Shown: one piece after another, positions 6,976-14,404 of the stretch | How the letters are laid out: each line of letters starts with the position of its first letter | Position numbering within the stretch: the first letter of the stretch is position 1 | NCBI GenBank assembly: GCA_016931085.1 | Contig: JAFGFO010000362.1 | Location: 1 to 16,375 of the forward strand | Reading direction: 5' to 3' | Source: Thermoflexales bacterium | Lineage (GTDB): Bacteria > Chloroflexota > Anaerolineae > Fen-1058 | DNA: 16,375 nucleotides | Notes under the pieces: model-generated | Database searches by the model: none | What the model saw: only the letters and a program-made list of their open reading frames with translations | What the model was told of the DNA's origin: nothing | Made by a program: the position numbers and the translations under genes

Positions 6976-8028
6976 TTAGTGCAGGTCCAGGCGCATGTGG
7001 GCCAGTATCCTGGTCGGTAAAAAGCCACAACCGGCCAACGCCGTGTACATGGGCATCTGCTTGGCCAGGAAAGTGCACACGAGTGCAGAGAGGGGTGCAG
7101 CCAACTCACGCAACGCGGCGCTTAACAGAGCGGCCTCCAGTCGCCCACAGTAGTCCGGCCCGACCCACACGCGCAGCCGGCCTTCTTCGGGTGGGCGGAA
7201 GACGATTGCCTGCACAACGCCGGCGATGCCATAGCGCGATTCGGCCACCAGCACGATCCGGCGGCGGCGCTCGATCCAATCCTCCAACTTTTGATCCCAG
7301 GCGGTGTAAAAATCGGAGCGGCGCACCGGCTCGGCCCAGTCCAGCTCGACGGCTTGGCCAGCGGAAGCCAGGTCGTACACCTGGCGCCACTCGCCTGACC
7401 GCGCCCGCCGCAGGCTGATCTCCCTCGGCAAGCCGCCGGCCGCCTCACCTTGAGTGTTCAGCCTGCGCCGCGCCTCGGGCGGGCGCTGCCAGTAGGCCAG
7501 GGCGCCCGTCTGGCGAAAGCCCAGGCCAGAGTACAGGCGGACCGCCGGCAGATTATCGGCACGCACCAACAAGCGGATCGACTTGCCGCCCTGCCGCCGG
7601 ACGTGCTCGATTGTCTCATTCATCAAGGCTCGGGCGATGCCTCGCCGGCGGTGAGTGGCCTTGACGGCTACATTCCCAATCAACCAGCCTGACCCCGCTG
7701 GCCAGCCGGCACGGGGTCCTAATGACGCGTCATTTCTTAATGATGCGTCGTAGGTCTCGGCCCGGCGCAATGAGAGCGTGCCTCTCACCTGCCCCTCGTC
7801 CACCCATACAAAGCCTGGCCCCAGGCTTGCATCGGGGAAAAGCAGGCTACCCAGGCCGGCAAGCATGCCGCCCCAACGCCCTATCAGGCGCATCTGGCGT
7901 ATGATCCGTTGGCCCAAGGCGTCCATTTCATCCTCAAAGCCCTGCTCCAGGATGTCGGCCACCGGCATCAGATCGCGCGAGATATCCAATGGCCTGACGT
8001 GCGACACATTTACACGACGACTGACCAT
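6976..8028 (-). CDS. GNAT-family N-acetyltransferase, two-domain
   Basis: 350 residues. The N-terminal half is a GNAT domain: a GxVRGTLSL strand, then the acetyl-CoA pyrophosphate loop VAVKATHRRRGIARAL (about 120-135), and the C-terminal VRADNLPAVRLYSGLGFRQTG segment. The second half (from about 205, ISLRRARSGEWRQVYDLA) looks like a degenerate second GNAT domain ending in MYTALAGCGFLPTRILAHMRLDL. It lacks a clear RxxGxG/A loop. The family transfers an acetyl group from acetyl-CoA to an amine; the substrate is unknown. It starts 7 bases after the DUF4097-like gene stops and is probably co-transcribed and coupled, as only a weak ribosome site is seen. Residues about 93-105 (YDASLRNDASLGP) come from a palindromic insert rich in codons rare here (TTA, TCA, AGA). 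Confidence 0.85.
   Translation of the reverse strand: MVSRRVNVSHVRPLDISRDLMPVADILEQGFEDEMDALGQRIIRQMRLIGRWGGMLAGLGSLLFPDASLGPGFVWVDEGQVRGTLSLRRAETYDASLRNDASLGPRAGWPAGSGWLIGNVAVKATHRRRGIARALMNETIEHVRRQGGKSIRLLVRADNLPAVRLYSGLGFRQTGALAYWQRPPEARRRLNTQGEAAGGLPREISLRRARSGEWRQVYDLASAGQAVELDWAEPVRRSDFYTAWDQKLEDWIERRRRIVLVAESRYGIAGVVQAIVFRPPEEGRLRVWVGPDYCGRLEAALLSAALRELAAPLSALVCTFLAKQMPMYTALAGCGFLPTRILAHMRLDLH
7718..7754. repeat. Palindromic mini-repeat inside the GNAT gene
   Basis: CCTAATGACGCGTCATT (7718-7734) and AATGATGCGTCGTAGG (7739-7754) form an imperfect inverted repeat around a 4-base loop. The left arm contains a perfect 14-bp palindrome, AATGACGCGTCATT (7721-7734). Read on the - strand it stays in frame and encodes a near-duplicate, DASL(R)NDASLG, with TCA, TTA and AGA codons unlike the GC-rich flanks. 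Confidence 0.75.
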
Positions 8029-8035
8029 GCTTTGA

Positions 8036-9241
8036 CTAGCCTTCGAGCGCTTCTAACAAGCGCGCTGCTTCCTCGCTCGAAATCTTTTTCTGCTCGACCA
8101 TATGCAATATTGCCAGGCGCTCCTCGTTGCTTACCGGCTCGCGCTTGGGCGCCGGGCGGGGTGGGGCGCCCCACTGAAATGAAGGCCACGGCGGTGGACG
8201 GCGACCGGCCTGGCCGGCCGTTCGCTCTCCCCGTTCGCGCTTCTTTTCCTCCATCCGTTCGGCCCGCCGGCGTGCTTTTTCCTCTATCCGTTCGGCCCGA
8301 TGGACCGCCCGCTCGGCTTCCTTCTCGGCCACGTGGCGCGCCCACTCGGCCTTTTTTTCAAACTTGCGCCGCATCTTGTCTTCCATGCTCGTTCCGAGGT
8401 CCCCCAAGCCCGATAGTTCCTCGTGCAAGCGCTGCTCCAGCCTGGACATCTCGGCCTCGACAATCTCTTCGATGCGATCTCCAATACCCCACTCGTTGTC
8501 GTCGCCTTCTACCAGCAAATTGCCACCAGCGTGCAGCTCGACAAGCGCCTGCCCGTCTCCCCATCGACCAGTGAGGCGGCGAGCCACTTGCTGGCTTTCT
8601 TCCAACTCTATGCCGCAGCGCAGCTCGCCGCCGGCTTCCAAGCTACAACGCGCGCTGCTGTCGGCCGGAAAGTAAGCCTTGATGTTGCCGCGCGCATGCA
8701 GCCGGTACTCCTGGCCATGCGATAGTTCGCTGCTCAGCCAGATGTTGCCGTGCACCTCGCGTGCCTCTGCACCCCCTAAATCGCGCGCGTTCAAGTCGCC
8801 GTCGCAGCGCTCGATAGCCAGCTTGCCCTTGACTTGCCGGATGCGCGCACAACCGCTCACCCGCCCAAGGCTCAAGCTGCCGCCTACCTGGCGCGCTTCC
8901 AGATTGCCGGCGACAGACTGAATAGCCAGCGGCCCCAGATCGCGTAGACACACGTTGCCGTGGGCCGCTTCGATCGCTAGTGGCCCGTTGACATGCCGCA
9001 CGCGCAAGTTGCCCTTCACCTGGCGCAGCGTCAGGCTGGCTCCGCGAGGGCAAAGTAGATGACACTTGCTGCGCGCCGTCAGGCTAATAGCCTCGCCTTC
9101 ACGACGGCTGATGAGATTGCCTTCTTCTCCCTCGACCTCGACGGTCACTTGGCTGCCGTTACCCCCAATGCTCAACTCGCCAGCACACTCGTCGATGGTG
9201 ATATGAGGCGTATCGGACGTTTCAAAAATGACTGTTGCCAT
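8036..9241 (-). CDS. DUF4097-like beta-repeat protein with coiled coil and SHOCT-like tail
   Basis: 401 residues from ATG 9241, chosen because AGGAGG (9247-9252) lies 5 bases upstream; a GTG at 9262 would overlap the previous gene. Residues about 1-235 consist of short repeats of roughly 20 residues (GNLRVRHVNGPLAIEAAHGNV, GNLEARQVGGSLSLGRVSG, GKLAIERCDGDLNARDLGG) typical of a right-handed beta-solenoid of the DUF4097/adhesin-like type. Residues about 255-345 are a highly charged, probably coiled-coil region (EKKAEWARHVAEKEAERAVHRAERIEEKARRRAERMEEKK). A proline-rich linker leads to the SHOCT-like module EERLAILHMVEQKKISSEEAARLLEALEG at the C-terminus. No signal peptide or membrane helix was seen, so it is probably cytoplasmic. 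Related DUF4097 proteins such as YvlB/LiaX are linked to envelope stress; that role is only an analogy here. Confidence 0.85.
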   Translation of the reverse strand: MATVIFETSDTPHITIDECAGELSIGGNGSQVTVEVEGEEGNLISRREGEAISLTARSKCHLLCPRGASLTLRQVKGNLRVRHVNGPLAIEAAHGNVCLRDLGPLAIQSVAGNLEARQVGGSLSLGRVSGCARIRQVKGKLAIERCDGDLNARDLGGAEAREVHGNIWLSSELSHGQEYRLHARGNIKAYFPADSSARCSLEAGGELRCGIELEESQQVARRLTGRWGDGQALVELHAGGNLLVEGDDNEWGIGDRIEEIVEAEMSRLEQRLHEELSGLGDLGTSMEDKMRRKFEKKAEWARHVAEKEAERAVHRAERIEEKARRRAERMEEKKRERGERTAGQAGRRPPPWPSFQWGAPPRPAPKREPVSNEERLAILHMVEQKKISSEEAARLLEALEG

Positions 9242-9258
9242 ACTATCCTCCTGTACAT

Positions 9259-9633
9259 TCACTCACCGCGCAGCCGCGCGACGGCTTCTTCCGACGTGAT
9301 CTTGCCTTGCGCCAGGTCAGCCAGGACTGCCTTGCGCTCTTCTTCAAAGATTGCCGGTGACTCTTCACCAACCTCGTAACCCAAAGCACGGATAAGCTCA
9401 TTCAGCCTGGCTCGCACCGCTGGGTATGACAGACCTAATTCCTCACCGACCCGGTTGATTTTGCCCTCGCAGCGGATAAACATCTCGGCCAGGGCGAGTT
9501 GGTCGGGCGACAACTCGTAAAAGCGCCCCAGGGCAAAATGCCCCTCGATCGTCGTGTCGCACTGGCGACAGTACAAACGCGTGACTTCCGTCTGCTGATG
9601 GCAAACTGGACATTGGCCTAAAATAGGGTTCAT
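9259..9633 (-). CDS. DUF2089 protein: zinc ribbon, HTH and SHOCT-like tail
   Basis: 124 residues. Start 9633, with AAAAGGA (9641-9647) 7 bases upstream. The N-terminus is a zinc ribbon with C8-x2-C11 and C22-x2-C25. Residues about 40-85 (LSPDQLALAEMFIRCEGKINRVGEELGLSYPAVRARLNELIRALGYE) form a sigma-70 region 4-like helix-turn-helix. The tail (EEERKAVLADLAQGKITSEEAVARLRG) is the SHOCT-like module. This is the DUF2089 family, whose architecture suggests a DNA-binding transcription regulator. It is first in an operon with the DUF4097-like gene (17-base gap) and the GNAT gene. Its promoter is overlapped by repeated ATATCAAT motifs, so it may regulate itself. Confidence 0.88.
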   Translation of the reverse strand: MNPILGQCPVCHQQTEVTRLYCRQCDTTIEGHFALGRFYELSPDQLALAEMFIRCEGKINRVGEELGLSYPAVRARLNELIRALGYEVGEESPAIFEEERKAVLADLAQGKITSEEAVARLRGE

Positions 9634-9713
9634 ATCAATATCCTTTTGCTAAATATGAATAATATTCACATCAATGTAAATTATATTGATATTATACCAC
9701 AGAAAATTGATAT
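9632..9713. promoter_or_regulatory. Cluster of ATATCAAT operator-like motifs
   Basis: ATATCAATAT at 9632-9641 and its exact reverse complement ATATTGATAT at 9683-9692 bracket the leader. A third partial copy, ATTGATAT, is at 9706-9713, and TGAAT-n3-ATTCA at 9656-9668. The copies overlap the -35, the -10 and the start codon, positions expected for repression. The likely binder is the DUF2089 protein encoded just downstream (inference). Confidence 0.55.
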
Positions 9714-9718
9714 GTCAA
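9691..9718 (-). promoter_or_regulatory. Sigma-70 promoter of the DUF2089 operon
   Basis: Read on the - strand: TTGACA (9718-9713), 16 bases, TATAAT (9696-9691). Both boxes are exact consensus in an AT-rich stretch that contrasts with the surrounding DNA. The start codon is at 9633, giving a leader of about 50 bases. Confidence 0.8.
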
Positions 9719-9772
9719 GAGGGAGTTTGAGGCTCGGATAGAGACTGGAGAAACAGATAGAGGCTTCAGAGT

Positions 9773-9790
9773 TCAGATAGAGCTATCTGA
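9773..9790. other. Perfect 18-bp inverted repeat at the histidine kinase stop codon
   Basis: TCAGATAG (9773-9780), AG, CTATCTGA (9783-9790). It includes the TGA stop of the kinase gene. GATAGAG phrases also occur nearby, around 9737 and 9756. With no T run on the - strand side it would be a weak terminator at best. Confidence 0.4.
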
Positions 9791-11659
9791 TTCGAGGATG
9801 AAATAAAACAGGCTGCCCTGTTCAGCCTGGCTTTCAACGCCTACCTGGCCGCCGAGTTTTTCTATAATGCGCCGGACAATGGACAATCCCAGGCCATGCC
9901 CTTCAGCCCTGACTTGGTGCAGTCGTGTGAAGGGTGTGAATAACTGCGCTTGCTCTTCTGGGCCGAGGCCGGGGCCGTTGTCGCGTACCCAGAACATGAT
10001 TTGCCCCGACCGGAGGTCGGCATGTGCTGATTTGTCAAATCCCAGTTCCACTCGCGGCGGTTTGCCGCCGTACTTGATCGCGTTGCTGATATAGTTGACC
10101 CAGACCTCTTCCACCCACGGAGCGTAACCCAGCGCGCTTGGCCACCGCTCCGGTGTAATGATTTCAGCCCCGGATTCAGCAATCATGCCACCCAGGCGTT
10201 CGCACGCCTGGGCCACGATGGTGGCCATAGGCAGTGGCTTCTGCTCTACGTCTTTCTTTTTGCGCACGCTGGCCAAAAGCAGCAATTCGTCGATGATGTT
10301 GATCATTTTGCGACTGTATTGTTCGATGCGCTGCAAAGCGAGCCGCGCGTTTTGTTCTGGCATGTCGCCAAAACGCTCGTTGAGCACGTTGCTGAAGCCC
10401 ATCAACACAGACAAGGGACTTTTGAGATCGTGGGCGACGGTGTGGGCAAAGGCATCCAGCTCGGCGTTTTGTGCTTCCAAGTCGGCCGTATAACGGCGCA
10501 GTTCCTCGACCAGGCGGGCATTGTCGATAGCGACGGCCAGCGAAGCGGCCAATGTTTGGACCAGGTTCATGTCCTCGGCCGTAAACTCGCCGACGGGCTT
10601 GTTGAGCATCTCTAGCACGCCGATGATGGTGTTGCGGGCGCGCAGTGGCACGGCCAGGATCGAACGGGTGCGGAAACCGGTTTGATCGTCAATCTTGGGG
10701 TAAAAACGGGGATCGCTGTCCACGTTGGGCACGTTGGCGCTCTTGCCCGTTTGGGCCACCCAGCCGGCCACGCCTTGGCCGAGGCTCACCCGCCTGTCGA
10801 TCGGGGAGGCTTCGTGTTGGTATTGGAGATAGTCGTGGGCTGCCCAGCATGTCAACTCGCCTCGCTCGGCATCGAGCAGCCAGACCGAGGCGCTTTCTGT
10901 CCCGATGACGTCGGCGGCCACGCGCGGCAGTTGGGTAGCGATTTGGTTCAGATCGAGCGTGGCGGCCAGTTCCTGGCCGAGCCGGTTGAGTTGGCTCAGC
11001 ACACGGGTGCGTTGCCTGACCTGCTCGTTGACATGCTCCAGGTCAGCCGCATAGGCGTGGGACTGAGCCAGCGTCTGGCGGTATTGCTCGCCCGATAACC
11101 ATTGCAACAGGCCGATGGTCACGAGCGCAAATCCGCCTGGAGCCCAACTGTAAAAGGCTGTCTCGGGCATGATGGGGGCAGGCGATAAGAAGCCGAGGAT
11201 GTGCGCCAATCCAAGCCCCACGTAAGCCACGACGCTTAGCCCCGCCACCGGCCATTGTATCCCCGTCTCTTGCAGCATCGCTGCCAATAGAATCGCCACC
11301 GCGTAATACAGCATGGCTGGTGAGCTCACACCTTCGAGGTAATTGTCGTACACAGCGGCCAGGAAAACCAGGCCGGTGAGGCCAACGCTGCTCAAGCGCC
11401 AGTACCCGCGGTGTGCCAGCAGCCATCCTCCGACAAAGAGCGCGTTCAACACCACGCCGGCCAGCGGCAAGTCCGGCATGGTCCCGATGCTCCATTCAAT
11501 GATCAGCGGAACATTAACCGCGAGTGTCATGGCACTCGAGATGAGCAGGGCCGCCTTGGTCATGTACTCACGCCGCGCCTCGTCCACGTCCGCCGCGCGC
11601 GGCGTGGTCAAGTTATGCCACACATGTCTAAGCCTGGATAGAATGTGATGGTCAAGCAT
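9773..11659 (-). CDS. Membrane sensor histidine kinase with GAF domain
   Basis: 628 residues. Six probable membrane helices lie within about 33-190. A GAF domain spans about 232-385 (LDLNQIATQLPRVAADVIG to LAASLAVAIDNARLVEEL), followed by a short coiled segment. The HisKA domain contains FAHTVAHDLKSPLSVLMGFSNVL, with H410 as the likely phosphorylated histidine. The ATPase domain shows the N box VNYISNAIKY (N522/N526), the G1 box RDNGPGLG (D560) and the G2 box GHGLGLSIVRRIIEKLGG. It would sense a signal through the membrane or GAF region and pass phosphate to a response regulator. No response regulator is encoded in this window, so it is an orphan here. A consensus-like promoter lies upstream at 11740-11768. 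Confidence 0.92.
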   Translation of the reverse strand: MLDHHILSRLRHVWHNLTTPRAADVDEARREYMTKAALLISSAMTLAVNVPLIIEWSIGTMPDLPLAGVVLNALFVGGWLLAHRGYWRLSSVGLTGLVFLAAVYDNYLEGVSSPAMLYYAVAILLAAMLQETGIQWPVAGLSVVAYVGLGLAHILGFLSPAPIMPETAFYSWAPGGFALVTIGLLQWLSGEQYRQTLAQSHAYAADLEHVNEQVRQRTRVLSQLNRLGQELAATLDLNQIATQLPRVAADVIGTESASVWLLDAERGELTCWAAHDYLQYQHEASPIDRRVSLGQGVAGWVAQTGKSANVPNVDSDPRFYPKIDDQTGFRTRSILAVPLRARNTIIGVLEMLNKPVGEFTAEDMNLVQTLAASLAVAIDNARLVEELRRYTADLEAQNAELDAFAHTVAHDLKSPLSVLMGFSNVLNERFGDMPEQNARLALQRIEQYSRKMINIIDELLLLASVRKKKDVEQKPLPMATIVAQACERLGGMIAESGAEIITPERWPSALGYAPWVEEVWVNYISNAIKYGGKPPRVELGFDKSAHADLRSGQIMFWVRDNGPGLGPEEQAQLFTPFTRLHQVRAEGHGLGLSIVRRIIEKLGGQVGVESQAEQGSLFYFILESDSSI

Positions 11660-11739
11660 AGCGCTTTATCCTGTTCCAAGCGCCTTTGCCAGTCCGTCGA
11701 GGTCTGCGTGCGCTGGCTACATGAGCGCCGATACTGGCT

Positions 11740-11768
11740 ATTATATCACGTCTGGCGGCTGAATTCAA
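11740..11768 (-). promoter_or_regulatory. Probable sigma-70 promoter of the histidine kinase gene
   Basis: On the - strand: TTGAAT (11768-11763), 17 bases, TATAAT (11745-11740). It lies just past the rnhB stop (11784) and leaves a leader of about 75 bases before the ATG at 11659. This suggests the kinase is transcribed separately from rnhB. Confidence 0.6.
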
Positions 11769-11798
11769 ATGCCACGCCAATTCTTAATGGCACGCCAA
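11769..11798. repeat. Short repeat at the rnhB stop codon
   Basis: ATGCCACGCCAA (11769-11780) and ATGGCACGCCAA (11787-11798) are direct copies with one mismatch, separated by TTCTTA. The TTA there is the rnhB stop read on the other strand. The AATG...TTCTTAATG layout resembles the repeat at 7718-7754, so they may be related. Confidence 0.45.
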
Positions 11799-12425
11799 CG
11801 CCAGCCGCGCCGCCACCGGCCGGTAGCTGCGACGGTGAACAGGCGATACGCCCAAGCGGGCTAATGCCTGGCGATGCGCGCGCGTCCCATAGCCCTTGTG
11901 TTGGGCAAAAAGATAGCCAGGATAACGGGCGTCCAGCTCGACCATCCAACGATCGCGGCTGACTTTGGCCAGGATGGAGGCGGCCGCCACGGACAGGCAA
12001 AGCGCGTCGGCATGATACAGCACGCGTTGAGGAAGCGGCGTGTCTGGCAGTCGTACCGCGTCGATCAGCAGGGCATCAGGCTGGAGACCGAGTGCGCCTA
12101 CAGCCCGCGTCATGGCCAGCCGGGTGGCCGGCACGATTCCCAGCGTGTCGATTTCAGCCTGATCAGCCTGACCAACGCTCCAGGCCAAAGCCGCTTGGCC
12201 AATCAGTGGGTAGAGGGCTTCACGCTGGGCCGGACTGAGCTGCTTGGAATCGCGCACCTGGGACGGCAGACACGCGTCGTGAGGCAGGATCACGGCCGCG
12301 GCAAATACCGGCCCAGCCCACGCGCCCCGGCCGGCTTCGTCTATCCCGGCCACCAGGCTCAACCCGGCCCGCCACAACCGCCGCTCTTCTTGCAGCCCCG
12401 GCTTTGCCCTTTTGCTTTTTGGCAT
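11784..12425 (-). CDS. rnhB: Ribonuclease HII
   Basis: 213 residues, close to the usual bacterial length. It cleaves the RNA strand of RNA-DNA hybrids and starts the removal of ribonucleotides misincorporated in DNA. The signature [13 protein letters not shown] gives D29 and E30. D122 (LLIDAV) and D140 ([22 protein letters not shown]) complete the four acidic metal ligands, with the 18-residue spacing of the E. coli enzyme (D108/D126). The C-terminal [14 protein letters not shown] motif is also present. The start at 12425 has no strong ribosome site. The upstream gap is filled by a dispersed-repeat-like sequence. The TAA lies within a short repeat, so the last residues (LACH) may derive from it. 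Confidence 0.95.
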   Translation of the reverse strand: MPKSKRAKPGLQEERRLWRAGLSLVAGIDEAGRGAWAGPVFAAAVILPHDACLPSQVRDSKQLSPAQREALYPLIGQAALAWSVGQADQAEIDTLGIVPATRLAMTRAVGALGLQPDALLIDAVRLPDTPLPQRVLYHADALCLSVAAASILAKVSRDRWMVELDARYPGYLFAQHKGYGTRAHRQALARLGVSPVHRRSYRPVAARLALACH

Positions 12426-12455
12426 CTTGTCTTAGCCACAGCGCCCGGCGGCCCG

Positions 12456-12540
12456 CCGCCGCTTTGCGGCGGACACGGGCAGGCACAGAGATCGCGGAGA
12501 GTTTTTATTTTTTCTCTGTGCCCTCTGTGTCTCTGTGGTA
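12456..12540. repeat. Intergenic hairpin and CACAGAG-type dispersed repeat
   Basis: A GC stem, CCGCCGC (12456-12462) with GCGGCGG (12466-12472), is followed by GGCACAGAGA (12482-12491) and its perfect complement TCTCTGTGCC (12513-12522) around a T-rich loop. The stretch continues with CTCTGTGTCTCTGTGG to about 12538. I recall the CCACAGAGACACAGAG phrase as a common intergenic repeat in many environmental bacteria. On the - strand it lies between the GT2 stop and rnhB start and could attenuate read-through. No gene is supported here. Confidence 0.55.
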
Positions 12541-12574
12541 AAAATTTTATACTTGGTGAGGAGGCGACATGTGT

Positions 12575-13510
12575 CTATTCTGTCAGCACGCTCGACAAAT
12601 ACTCGTCGTCGACCCGGCGAGTAGCTTGAACGGCGCGGCGCTTGCGCAGCATTATCGGCAAACCAAGCAAGCCCGCCAACTGGCCACGCAGGCGAGCGCG
12701 AGCCGCCGCACCGCGCCATGCTCGCAAAGCCTCCCACGTGATGCGAGACTGCGCTCTCAAGATCGAGCGCCAATGACGCCGCCACAACGAGCTGGGGTAG
12801 TCTTTGGCCAGCAGGTAGATGAAATTCCGCCCGTCGTGGAAACTGGCCGTCACCCCCCCTCCCGTCGCGGATAGCATGTGATACACCACCGCCTGCGGCG
12901 CGTACACGCACCGCCAGCCGGCCAGTTGGGCTCGCCAGGCCAAATCGACGTCTTCACAACTGAAAAAAAAGTCTTCGTCCAGCAGGCCGATCTCGTCCAG
13001 CATCGCTTTGCGCAACGCGGCGCTGCCGCCATTGGCGCTGAACACGTACTCCTCTCGCTCGAATTGCCCCGTGTCTGGCTGCCACACGCCGCGATTGCCG
13101 GGAATGCCATTCAATTGGTAAAAATCGCCGGCTGCGTGGAATACCTCCCGCCGGTCGAACAACAGCATCTTGCTGGCCACCAGTCCGGCCTCGGGATGGC
13201 GCTGGAAAGCAGCCACGACGTGTTCCAGCCAATGGCGCTCGGCCTCGGTGTCACTGTTGAGAAGCGCCACGATTTGCCCTCCCGCCGCGCGCAGCCCGGC
13301 ATTGCAGCCGCCGGCAAAGCCGCGGTTCTCTCCCAGCGCGATCACCCGGACGTGGGGATAGCGGCGCGCCAGCAGATCGAGTGACTCGTCGCCGGATGCA
13401 TTGTCGACGACGATGATCTCGCAGCCAAGCGTCTGCCGCTCCAACGCGTCCAGGCAGCCCGGCAGCAGGTGCGCTCCGTTCCAATTGGGGATGATGACCG
13501 AAATGTCCAA
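12575..13510 (-). CDS. Family 2 glycosyltransferase (rhamnosyltransferase-like)
   Basis: 311 residues starting at a TTG (13510). An in-frame stop lies 12-14 bases upstream and no ATG/GTG lies between, so TTG is the only credible start; it is 5 bases after the rmlD-like stop, suggesting coupling. The GT-A fold motifs are SVIIPNWNG (4-12), VVDNASGDES (35-43), NRGFAGGCNAGLRAA, the metal-binding NSD (85-87), and SCEDVDLAWR (184-193) with the likely catalytic acid. The C-terminal ~80 residues are basic and amphipathic, perhaps membrane-associated. This is the type of enzyme that adds rhamnose or similar sugars to lipid-linked or polysaccharide acceptors. The adjacent rmlD-like gene supports a deoxysugar donor. 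Confidence 0.88.
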   Translation of the reverse strand: MDISVIIPNWNGAHLLPGCLDALERQTLGCEIIVVDNASGDESLDLLARRYPHVRVIALGENRGFAGGCNAGLRAAGGQIVALLNSDTEAERHWLEHVVAAFQRHPEAGLVASKMLLFDRREVFHAAGDFYQLNGIPGNRGVWQPDTGQFEREEYVFSANGGSAALRKAMLDEIGLLDEDFFFSCEDVDLAWRAQLAGWRCVYAPQAVVYHMLSATGGGVTASFHDGRNFIYLLAKDYPSSLWRRHWRSILRAQSRITWEALRAWRGAAARARLRGQLAGLLGLPIMLRKRRAVQATRRVDDEYLSSVLTE

Positions 13511-13515
13511 GCTGT

Positions 13516-14364
13516 TTATGTGTTATTTACGATGGGCGATTTGACATAGTCCGCCAACGCGTCTTGCCACGGCCGCAGGCTGATCCCCAACTCGGCGCCA
13601 ACGTAATTGCGCAGGGGGGCGTAAGGCGGTGGGGTCGAAGCGCGCTGGAATTCAGATGACGAGATAGGCTCGACCAGCACGTGCGTCCGCCCGGTCAATT
13701 CCATAATTTTGCACGCAAAATCGTAGCGGCTGGCGACACCGGCGTTGACAAAATGGTAAACGCCATACACGCCGCTGTGGATCAAGCGCACGAGCGCGCC
13801 AGCCAGGTCAGTCGCGTAGGTCGGCGAACTGAACTCGTCAGCCACCACGCGCAGGTGCCCCTGCTTGTCGGCCAGGTGCACCATCTTGGTGACAAAGTTG
13901 TTGCCAGCCTGCCCGTACAACCACGCCGTGCGCACAATGTAAAACTTGCTCAGCAGATCGCGCGTGATCTGCTCGCCGGCCCATTTGCTGTGCGCGTAAA
14001 CATTGATGGGACGCGGTTGATCGAACTCCAGGTAGGCTTCGGTCTTGCTCCCATCAAACACCTCGTTCGTGCTGATATAGGCCATGGCACACTCTGCAAG
14101 CTGGCAGGCCAGGGCCACGTTGCGCGTGCCCAGGGCATTGACGCGATAGGCAAGGTCGGGATCGCGCGCACAGCCGTCGACGTTGGTAAACGCCGCCGAG
14201 TGGATGATCAGCTCTGGCCGGAAGGCCAGCACCGCCTCGTTCAGCTTGTCCCGGTCGAGGATGTCGTGCTCGGGTAAATCGATTGAAAAAGTCTCAGTTG
14301 GATCCAAGACAGCCTGCAAGGCGCGGCCCAACTGTCCCTTGGCGCCCGTAATCAAGACGCGCAT
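13516..14364 (-). CDS. rmlD: dTDP-4-dehydrorhamnose reductase-like SDR
   Basis: 282 residues from ATG 14364, with AAGGGGG (14370-14376) 5 bases upstream; an in-frame start at 14385 is less likely. It is an extended SDR enzyme: the nucleotide-binding GAKGQLG is at 7-13, and the catalytic Y123-x3-K127 lies in NVYAHSKWAGEQ. STNEVFDGSK replaces the classic STDYVFDG. The TAWLYG and FSSPTYATDLA segments are typical of RmlD. The enzyme would reduce dTDP-4-keto-6-deoxy-L-mannose to dTDP-L-rhamnose with NAD(P)H, although relatives make other deoxysugars. rmlA, rmlB and rmlC are not in the window. It leads a two-gene unit with the glycosyltransferase downstream. Confidence 0.88.
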   Translation of the reverse strand: MRVLITGAKGQLGRALQAVLDPTETFSIDLPEHDILDRDKLNEAVLAFRPELIIHSAAFTNVDGCARDPDLAYRVNALGTRNVALACQLAECAMAYISTNEVFDGSKTEAYLEFDQPRPINVYAHSKWAGEQITRDLLSKFYIVRTAWLYGQAGNNFVTKMVHLADKQGHLRVVADEFSSPTYATDLAGALVRLIHSGVYGVYHFVNAGVASRYDFACKIMELTGRTHVLVEPISSSEFQRASTPPPYAPLRNYVGAELGISLRPWQDALADYVKSPIVNNT

Positions 14365-14404
14365 AGTTGCCCCCTTATTGTCCATTGTTCATGGTCGATG
14401 ATGC

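Noticed and set aside
9241..9262. GTG start at 9262 for the DUF4097-like protein
   Set aside because: AGGAGG at 9247-9252 would then fall inside the coding sequence, and ATG 9241 is ideally spaced from it.
12569..12874. + strand ORF with a GAGGAGG-like site and ATG
   Set aside because: It has a tempting ribosome site, but it is antisense to the end of the GT2 gene and its product is Arg/Gln-rich without any domain.
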